64,000 nt of DNA from an uncultured Microbacteriaceae bacterium (GTDB lineage Bacteria; Actinomycetota; Actinomycetes; Actinomycetales; Microbacteriaceae): the NCBI GenBank assembly GCA_903940225.1, contig CAJAKC010000022.1, positions 1-64,000 of the forward strand, written 5' to 3'. Shown one piece after another: positions 58,043 to 64,000 of this stretch. A program made the translations under genes and the position numbers. Each line of letters begins with the position of its first letter. Within the stretch, counting starts at the first letter, position 1. The notes under the pieces are model-generated. The model was given only the letters and a program-made list of their open reading frames with translations. It searched no databases and was not told the DNA's origin.

Positions 58043-59089
58043 CTATCGCGAGGTATGGGGTCGTGCAATTCGGGAGATTAATCGAGCGCCAAGGTTGAGC
58101 ACCATGACGATGACGATGAGGGTGAGTGCCCCGGCCCAGGCGCGGTCGATGTAGGCCTGCGTGTCGGTCCCTTGGCTCGAATACGAGAAGTAAACGAAGA
58201 CGGGCAAGGTCATCATGCGCTCGTTGAACGGGTTGTAATTCATGCTCTGCGTAAAGCCGGCGACGATGAGCAACGGTGCGGTTTCTCCGATCACGCGGGC
58301 GATGGAAATCATGATTCCCGTGACAAGGCCCGCAACGGCTGTCGGAAGCACCACTTTGAGAACGGTGAGCCATTTGGGGACGCCGAGAGCGTAGGACGCC
58401 TCCCGGAGTTCCGAGGGGACGATCCGCAGCATCTCTTCTGAACTGCGAACGACGACGGGGATCATCAAGACGCTGAGAGCAACCGCGCCGGCGAATCCCA
58501 TGCGAATTCCGGGGCCAAAGAACAGCGCGAATACCGCGAAGGCAAAGAGCCCCGCCACGATGGATGGGATGCCGGTCATCACGTCGACCAGCGCCGTGAC
58601 CGCGCGCGCGAGTCGGCCGCGACCGTATTCGACCAAATAGATGGCGGTGAGAAGACCGATCGGAATGGAAATGATCGCCGCGAGGGACGTGATCTCGATT
58701 GTCCCAATGATGGCGTGAAGCGCGCCGCCGCCTTGACCGACCACGTTACGCATGGAGCTGGAGAAAAAGTCCCCGTCAAAGCGCGCGAGTCCCAGTGTGA
58801 CCACCGTCGAAATGAGCGAGATGAGTGGCACGACCGCAATAGCAAACGCGACGAGGACGAGTGTCGTCATCATGCGGTCCTTCGCGACACGAGGGCCCTG
58901 AGCGATGAGCGTGATCAAGAAGCTGAGAATCGCGTAAATCACCGCGCCGAGCGCGCTGGCGCCCACGAAGTTGAACGGCGCCGAAGTCGTGGCCGCCGGA
59001 ATCGTCACGGCAATGGACGAGATGCCGAACGACGCGAGGGCGAGCAACGGCAGGAACCAGCGGTTGAGTCGAATCGAGGTGCGCGCCAT
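58043..59089 (-). CDS. pstA: phosphate ABC transporter permease
   Basis: IYLVEYGRGRLARAVTALVDVMTGIPSIVAGLFAFA; gene order. Confidence 0.95.
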   Translation of the reverse strand: MARTSIRLNRWFLPLLALASFGISSIAVTIPAATTSAPFNFVGASALGAVIYAILSFLITLIAQGPRVAKDRMMTTLVLVAFAIAVVPLISLISTVVTLGLARFDGDFFSSSMRNVVGQGGGALHAIIGTIEITSLAAIISIPIGLLTAIYLVEYGRGRLARAVTALVDVMTGIPSIVAGLFAFAVFALFFGPGIRMGFAGAVALSVLMIPVVVRSSEEMLRIVPSELREASYALGVPKWLTVLKVVLPTAVAGLVTGIMISIARVIGETAPLLIVAGFTQSMNYNPFNERMMTLPVFVYFSYSSQGTDTQAYIDRAWAGALTLIVIVMVLNLGARLISRIARPHTSR

Positions 59090-59090
59090 G

Positions 59091-60017
59091 TTAGAACGCC
59101 ACCTTCCGCGCGTGGCGCGTGATGATTCCGCGGGCGGCGATGTTGACCGCCATGGTGATAACGAAAAGGACGAGTCCGGCCGCGATCAGCGCATTGACGT
59201 TCAAGCCGGCTGCCTCGGGGAAATCGAGGGCAATCGTCGAGGCAATCGTCGACGGGTTTGTCGGCGTGATGAGCGCAAACGTAATCACAGCCGCGGGTGA
59301 CAGCACCATCGCCACCGCCATGGTTTCCCCGACCGCGCGGCCCAGGCCCAGCATCGCCGAGGAGAGCAGCCCGCTGCGGGCAAACGGCAGAACCGAAAGC
59401 TTGATCATTTCCCAGCGGGTGGCGCCGAGGGCGAGCGCCGCCTCTTCATTGAGCTTCGGCGTTTGCAGGAAAATCTCGCGGGCGAGGGCGCTCATGATGG
59501 GCAGAATCATGATGGCTAACACGAATGACACCGTAAGGATTGTGCGACCCGTGCCCGATACCGGGCCCACGAAGAGGGGAATCCACCCCAGATTCTCGTT
59601 GAGCCACTGATAGATGGGTTGCACGGCCGGAGCGAGTACCTGAATTCCCCACAATCCGTAGACGACTGAGGGGATCGCGGCGAGGAGGTCTATGACGTAG
59701 CCGAGAGAGGAAGCGATGCGCCGGGGAGCGTAGTGAGAAATGAAAAGACCGATGCCGATTGCAAGGGGCGTGGCAAAGATGAGTGCGAGAACTGCCGCGA
59801 GCAACGTTCCGAAGACGAGGGGGGCGACGTACGCCCAGAAGCCTTCGGGGGCATTGCCGATTTCCGCCGAAGGATTGAGCGCGGGAAGTGATTCGACAAC
59901 GAGGAAGGTCGCTACCGCACTGAGTGTCACGAGGATCGCAATTCCCGACGCGGTGACGAGGCCGCTGAAAACGACATCTCCCCGTTTCTTCGGGACCTGA
60001 GAACGTGTGTTCGCCAT
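59091..60017 (-). CDS. pstC: phosphate ABC transporter permease
   Basis: AIPSVVYGLWGIQVLAP; ALALGATRWEMIKLSVLPFARSGLLSSAMLGLGRAVGETMAV. Confidence 0.95.
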   Translation of the reverse strand: MANTRSQVPKKRGDVVFSGLVTASGIAILVTLSAVATFLVVESLPALNPSAEIGNAPEGFWAYVAPLVFGTLLAAVLALIFATPLAIGIGLFISHYAPRRIASSLGYVIDLLAAIPSVVYGLWGIQVLAPAVQPIYQWLNENLGWIPLFVGPVSGTGRTILTVSFVLAIMILPIMSALAREIFLQTPKLNEEAALALGATRWEMIKLSVLPFARSGLLSSAMLGLGRAVGETMAVAMVLSPAAVITFALITPTNPSTIASTIALDFPEAAGLNVNALIAAGLVLFVITMAVNIAARGIITRHARKVAF

Positions 60018-60072
60018 TGCTTCCTCGGTTAAAAGTGGGGTGCCGGCCCAACGGGCCGACACCCCTACGTTA

Positions 60073-61140
60073 TTACTTGATTGCTGCAGTGATGGTCGCT
60101 GCGCGCTCGCGGGTCGCGCCACTGATCGGGGCGCTGCCTGCGGCCGACGCTGCATCTGCTTGGCCAGCTTCGCTGGTCAGGTACGAGGCGTAAGCATTCA
60201 CGAGAACGCCGATTGCATCATCGTCGTAGTCGTTGCACCCAACGAGGAACGACACGAGCACGAGCGGGTAAACGCCGGCCGATGTCGAGTCGCGCTTGAG
60301 GTCGATTGCCATGTCGGTTTCGCTGCGGTCGGCAACTGGAGTCGAGTCAGGGATAACCGCTGCTGCTGCATCGGACTCCGGTCCCTGCCAGAATTCGCCA
60401 ACCTTGATGGCAGCGGCAACAAGGTCGCCGGCCTTCGACGCGTCGGCGTAACCGATGGTGCCGGTTCCGTTGGTGACAGCATCGATGACGCCCGAGGTTC
60501 CGGAAGCGCCTTCACCCGTTGTGTAAGGGAACGTGTCGCTCACTTCGCCATCCCAGATGTCTCCAGCGGTCTTTGACAGATAGTTGCTGAAGTTCTTGGT
60601 GGTTCCCGAATCGTCCGAACGGTGAACGGCAGTGATGGTGAGGTCGGGCAGCATCGCCGTCGGGTTGTCAGCAGCAATGGCCGCGTCGTTCCAGTTGGTG
60701 ATGTCACCCTTGAAGATGCTGGCGATCGTCGCCGGGGCAAGGTTGATCGAGTCGACACCGTCGACGTTGACTACAACGGCGATAGGTGAAACGTAGACGG
60801 GGACCTCGAAGAATCCGGTTCCGGGAACGCACAGCGGCGACTCGGTCGTGAGCTCGTCGTCCTTGAGGTAGGAGTCGGTCCCTGCGAACGCAACAGCACC
60901 GGAGAGGAACGACTCGCGCCCCGCACCCGAACCCGAGGGGTCGTAGTTGACGGTGACGCCCTCGTTGGCCTTCTGGAAGGCGGCGATCCATGCTTCTTGT
61001 GCCGAACCGGCGGACGAAGCGCCCGCGCCGTTCAGTGTTCCCGTGAGGTCACTTGCGGGGGTTCCCTCATTTGCGGCGCAGCCCGCGAGTGCGAGAGATG
61101 CAACCGCGACGACTCCAGCGATCTGAAGTGATTTGAACAT
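60073..61140 (-). CDS. pstS: phosphate-binding lipoprotein
   Basis: Lipobox LALAGCAAN; LNGAGASSAGSAQEAWIAAFQ; VNYDPSGSGAGRESFLSG; HRSDDSGTTKNFSNYL. Confidence 0.96.
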   Translation of the reverse strand: MFKSLQIAGVVAVASLALAGCAANEGTPASDLTGTLNGAGASSAGSAQEAWIAAFQKANEGVTVNYDPSGSGAGRESFLSGAVAFAGTDSYLKDDELTTESPLCVPGTGFFEVPVYVSPIAVVVNVDGVDSINLAPATIASIFKGDITNWNDAAIAADNPTAMLPDLTITAVHRSDDSGTTKNFSNYLSKTAGDIWDGEVSDTFPYTTGEGASGTSGVIDAVTNGTGTIGYADASKAGDLVAAAIKVGEFWQGPESDAAAAVIPDSTPVADRSETDMAIDLKRDSTSAGVYPLVLVSFLVGCNDYDDDAIGVLVNAYASYLTSEAGQADAASAAGSAPISGATRERAATITAAIK

Positions 61141-61219
61141 TGGAATGTGTACCTTTCGTGTTGGTGTCAGATGACTTTTTCACTCTAAGGGTGGACAAAT
61201 GTCCAGCGGGGGGAGAACA

Positions 61220-61237
61220 GGTGAACGACAAGTGAAT
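61220..61237 (-). promoter_or_regulatory. PHO-box-like 11-bp direct repeat upstream of pstS
   Basis: Minus strand ATTCACT-TGTC-GTTCACC, two units in 11-bp register. Confidence 0.6.
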
Positions 61238-61249
61238 AAATCTGGTCCT

Positions 61250-61903
61250 TTAGATTTCAGTCTCTGACCAGTCGCCCGTCGTGAGGTAGCTGACCTTCGA
61301 CGAGATCTCGACAACGTGATCGGCGAACCGCTCAAGGTACCGTGAAGCAAGAGTCACATCAACGGTAAACATGGCGTTCTCCGACCACTCGTCGCTGAGA
61401 ACCACATCAAACACGTGACGGTGCAGCTCGTCGACTCGTTCGTCTTCCGCCTGAATTTTGCGGGCAAGATCGACGTCGGTGTTCTTGAGAACCTTCGCGG
61501 TCTTTCGGGCAAGTCGGACAACCAGACGGGACATTTCGTCAAAAGTGTCTTCGAGCGCTTCGGGAACCGCCGACGCCGGAAAACGGTATCGAGCAATAGC
61601 CGCGATGTGGCCGGCGAGTGAAGCCATGCGCTCGAGCGAGTTGGACATGCGAAGCGCCGAAACGAGAATGCGCAAATCCCGAGCAACGGGTGCCTGCCGA
61701 GCGAGCACGCGAATGACGAGTTCATCAAGAGCGAGGGCCTTATCGGAAATTGCGTCGGCACTAGCGAGGGCCTGGTCCGCCTTAGCGACGTCCGTTCCGC
61801 AGAATCCCTGCGTTGCGTTATCGATGATGGTGATGACGTTGTCCGCAATCTCGACCAGGCGGTCTTGGACCTCATGCAATTCCTGCTGGAACATTTCGCG
61901 CAT
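61250..61903 (-). CDS. phoU: phosphate signalling regulator PhoU
   Basis: MREMFQQELHEVQDRLVEIADNVITIIDNATQ...VARDLRILVSALRMSNSLERMASLAGHIA. Confidence 0.96.
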   Translation of the reverse strand: MREMFQQELHEVQDRLVEIADNVITIIDNATQGFCGTDVAKADQALASADAISDKALALDELVIRVLARQAPVARDLRILVSALRMSNSLERMASLAGHIAAIARYRFPASAVPEALEDTFDEMSRLVVRLARKTAKVLKNTDVDLARKIQAEDERVDELHRHVFDVVLSDEWSENAMFTVDVTLASRYLERFADHVVEISSKVSYLTTGDWSETEI

Positions 61904-62047
61904 GGCGTATGCCTTCTTCCGTGTTTGACTTCACCGTGTCAAATTTGGGTGAACATTCGGCAAACTGTCCCTGAATTTCACCCGAACCTTCGCCATCCGG
62001 CGAGCGACCCGTTATGCCAATAATGGCACGTGACCTAGTCTAAAAGC

Positions 62048-63187
62048 ATGACATCCGAGAGCACCGTGGTGCTTGCCGTGCTCGGTGCGACAGTCGCATC
62101 CGGTGTCGTTGTTGCCCTCTTCACCTGGCTGTTGACGCGGCGAGCGATGTCCAGTCGCATGGTCGACAGCAATGTGCTCGAGGTCGGCGAGAAGCTGATC
62201 GACGTTCTCGCAACCGCAGGCTTGGTCATCGACCACTCCAACTCGGTCGTCCGCTATTCGGCCAGTGCCACGGCAATGGGGTTGATTCGCAACCGCGGTC
62301 TTGCGGTCCCTGAACTTCGCGCAATCGTCGACGAGGTTCGGCGCAGCGGCGAGCCCGTGTATCAGGAGCTCGAACTCGCCCGAAAATCGGGTGACTATTA
62401 CTGGGTTGATGTCCGCGCCGCGCTGGCGGGTAACGGAAACGTGGTGTTGCTTCTCGAAGACAACACCGAGGGCCACCGACTCGACGACGCTCGTCGCGAC
62501 TTCATCGCGAACATTTCGCATGAGCTGAAGACGCCCATTGGCGCAATCGGTCTGCTCGCCGAGGCGCTGGTTGGCGCTACCGACGACCCCGAGACGGTTC
62601 GGAAGTTTTCCAAGAACCTCCTCAAAGAATCGCGGCGCCTCGCGGATCTTGTTCAAGACATCATTCAGCTGTCGCGCGTGCAATCCAATGAGGTGCTCCG
62701 GAAGGCAACACCTGTCCGGATCTCCGACATCATCGCCGAGGCGACGGAACGATGCGCAATCCTCGCTGAGTCACAGTCAATCTCCATCACGGTGGAGTGT
62801 CCCGAGTCGGAATACGTCGTCGGTGATTCCGAATTGCTCATCGTGGCCGTCAAAAACCTCATCGATAACGCCATTCAATACTCCGAACCGAAAAAGCGTG
62901 TTGGTATTGGAGTAAAAGCCGCCGACAATTCGGTGCAGATTGCCGTGGCGGACGCGGGCATGGGGATTCCGCAGGACGAACAGGCGCGCATCTTTGAACG
63001 GTTCTATCGGGTTGACGCCTCGCGCTCGCGCCAAACCGGTGGCACCGGCTTAGGGCTCAGCCTGGTGAAGCACATCGCGTTGAGTCACGGCGGCGAGGTT
63101 ACGCTGTTCTCGCAAGTCGGAATCGGCTCGACGTTCACTATTCGACTTCCCCGCTTCGACCCCGCTCAATTGGAGGCACTGTCATGA
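62048..63187 (+). CDS. senX3: phosphate-sensing histidine kinase
   Basis: FIANISHELKTPIGAIGLLAEAL; RFYRVDASRSRQTGGTGLGLSLVKHIA; next to phoU and regX3. Confidence 0.93.
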   Translation: MTSESTVVLAVLGATVASGVVVALFTWLLTRRAMSSRMVDSNVLEVGEKLIDVLATAGLVIDHSNSVVRYSASATAMGLIRNRGLAVPELRAIVDEVRRSGEPVYQELELARKSGDYYWVDVRAALAGNGNVVLLLEDNTEGHRLDDARRDFIANISHELKTPIGAIGLLAEALVGATDDPETVRKFSKNLLKESRRLADLVQDIIQLSRVQSNEVLRKATPVRISDIIAEATERCAILAESQSISITVECPESEYVVGDSELLIVAVKNLIDNAIQYSEPKKRVGIGVKAADNSVQIAVADAGMGIPQDEQARIFERFYRVDASRSRQTGGTGLGLSLVKHIALSHGGEVTLFSQVGIGSTFTIRLPRFDPAQLEALS

Positions 63188-63867
63188 CCACGGTTCTCGT
63201 CGTCGAAGATGAAAAGTCCCTGCGCGAACCCCTCGTGTTCTTGCTGGAGAAAGAGGGATTCACGGTCCACTCGGCCGAAGATGGCAAGGCGGCGCTGGAG
63301 AAGTTCCGTGCGGTGCAACCGGACATCGTGCTGCTCGATCTCATGCTTCCCGGAATCAGCGGAACCGAGGTTTGTCGGGAGATTCGCGCAACGTCGGCGG
63401 TGCCCATCATCATGGTCACCGCGAAGGATGGCGAAATCGACAAGGTCGTCGGGTTGGAAATCGGGGCGGACGATTACGTCACCAAACCCTATTCGACCCG
63501 CGAACTGCTCGCACGAATGAAGGCGGTCTTGCGCCGCGGAAGTTCGACCGGCGGCTCTGGACCGTCCTCCATCTTGGAAGCAGGACCCATCCGGCTCGAC
63601 GCCGAACGCCACAAGGTGTTCGTCGACGATAAACCCGTCTCTCTTCCCCTCAAAGAGTTTGAACTGCTCGAGTACCTCATGGAGAACGTGAATCGCGTTC
63701 TCACACGGGGGCAAATCATCGACCGCGTGTGGGGGTCGAACTATTACGGTGACACCAAGACGCTCGACGTTCACGTCAAGCGGATTCGGTCAAAAATCGA
63801 GACCGATCCAAAAAACCCGACACTCATCGTGACGGTTCGCGGACTGGGCTACAAGTTCGAACTCTGA
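63184..63867 (+). CDS. regX3: phosphate response regulator
   Basis: VLVVEDEKSLREPLVFLLEKEGF...IVLLDLMLPGISGTEVCREIR; TKTLDVHVKRIRSKIE. Confidence 0.95.
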   Translation: MTTVLVVEDEKSLREPLVFLLEKEGFTVHSAEDGKAALEKFRAVQPDIVLLDLMLPGISGTEVCREIRATSAVPIIMVTAKDGEIDKVVGLEIGADDYVTKPYSTRELLARMKAVLRRGSSTGGSGPSSILEAGPIRLDAERHKVFVDDKPVSLPLKEFELLEYLMENVNRVLTRGQIIDRVWGSNYYGDTKTLDVHVKRIRSKIETDPKNPTLIVTVRGLGYKFEL

Positions 63868-63868
63868 G

Positions 63869-64000
63869 TCACGGAACGCGGCGAAGCCACTCGTCGCTCG
63901 AATACTTCGTTTCGACGAGTTCGCGCATCCGGTGTGTCTCCGCTTCGGTGATCGAGCCCTCGCGCAGACCGTACAGGGAGCGGAACGTGGACACCATCAC
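63869..64000 (-). CDS. hypothetical protein C-terminus (truncated by window edge or starting at it)
   Basis: Open minus-strand frame VMVSTFRSLYGLREGSITEAETHRMRELVETKYSSDEWLRRVP*. Confidence 0.5.
   Translation of the reverse strand: MMVSTFRSLYGLREGSITEAETHRMRELVETKYSSDEWLRRVP

Noticed and set aside
62014-62027. TGCCAATAATGGCA quasi-palindrome upstream of senX3
   Set aside because: Short and imperfect; no regulator or second copy to support it.
1-64000. CRISPR arrays, transposases, integrases, prophage or toxin-antitoxin modules
   Set aside because: None seen: no regularly spaced repeats noticed and no ORF with such signatures; exhaustive repeat search was not possible by eye.

Overview
This is a ~64 kb actinobacterial chromosomal segment, Microbacteriaceae-like in gene content and order (inference from gene order and protein style, not from a search). 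The core blocks are: tRNA-Trp/secE/nusG/rplK/rplA, a two-component system, then rplJ/rplL with an L10-leader-like attenuator; murB with two MaoC-type dehydratase subunits; proC, tadA, upp, a photolyase and psuK/psuG; two LCP-family genes; serS and pheA; and a complete pstSCAB-phoU-senX3/regX3 phosphate module. Two accessory catabolic blocks lie between about 26 and 47 kb. The first (26.0-34.8 kb) is an inositol-type (iol) cluster with a divergent LacI regulator and a near-perfect CG-centred operator palindrome. The second (34.8-47.1 kb) is the best candidate for an undescribed system. In it, a GntR/M20-hydrolase/GGT operon diverges, around a perfect 16-bp palindrome, from a long operon. That operon encodes E1-alpha/E1-beta, a free-standing lipoyl domain (no E2 or E3), a GlcG-like protein, an SDR, a DpaL-type ammonia-lyase, an NCS1 permease, an MBL lactonase, a second SDR and a TetR-like regulator. 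A further notable gene is a 724-aa minus-strand surface protein. It has about seven Cys-paired repeats, an LASTG sorting-like C-terminus, and a 5' end where a good signal peptide begins at ATC rather than ATG. I saw no CRISPR array, transposase or prophage. All calls were made by eye from translations, with no database searches.
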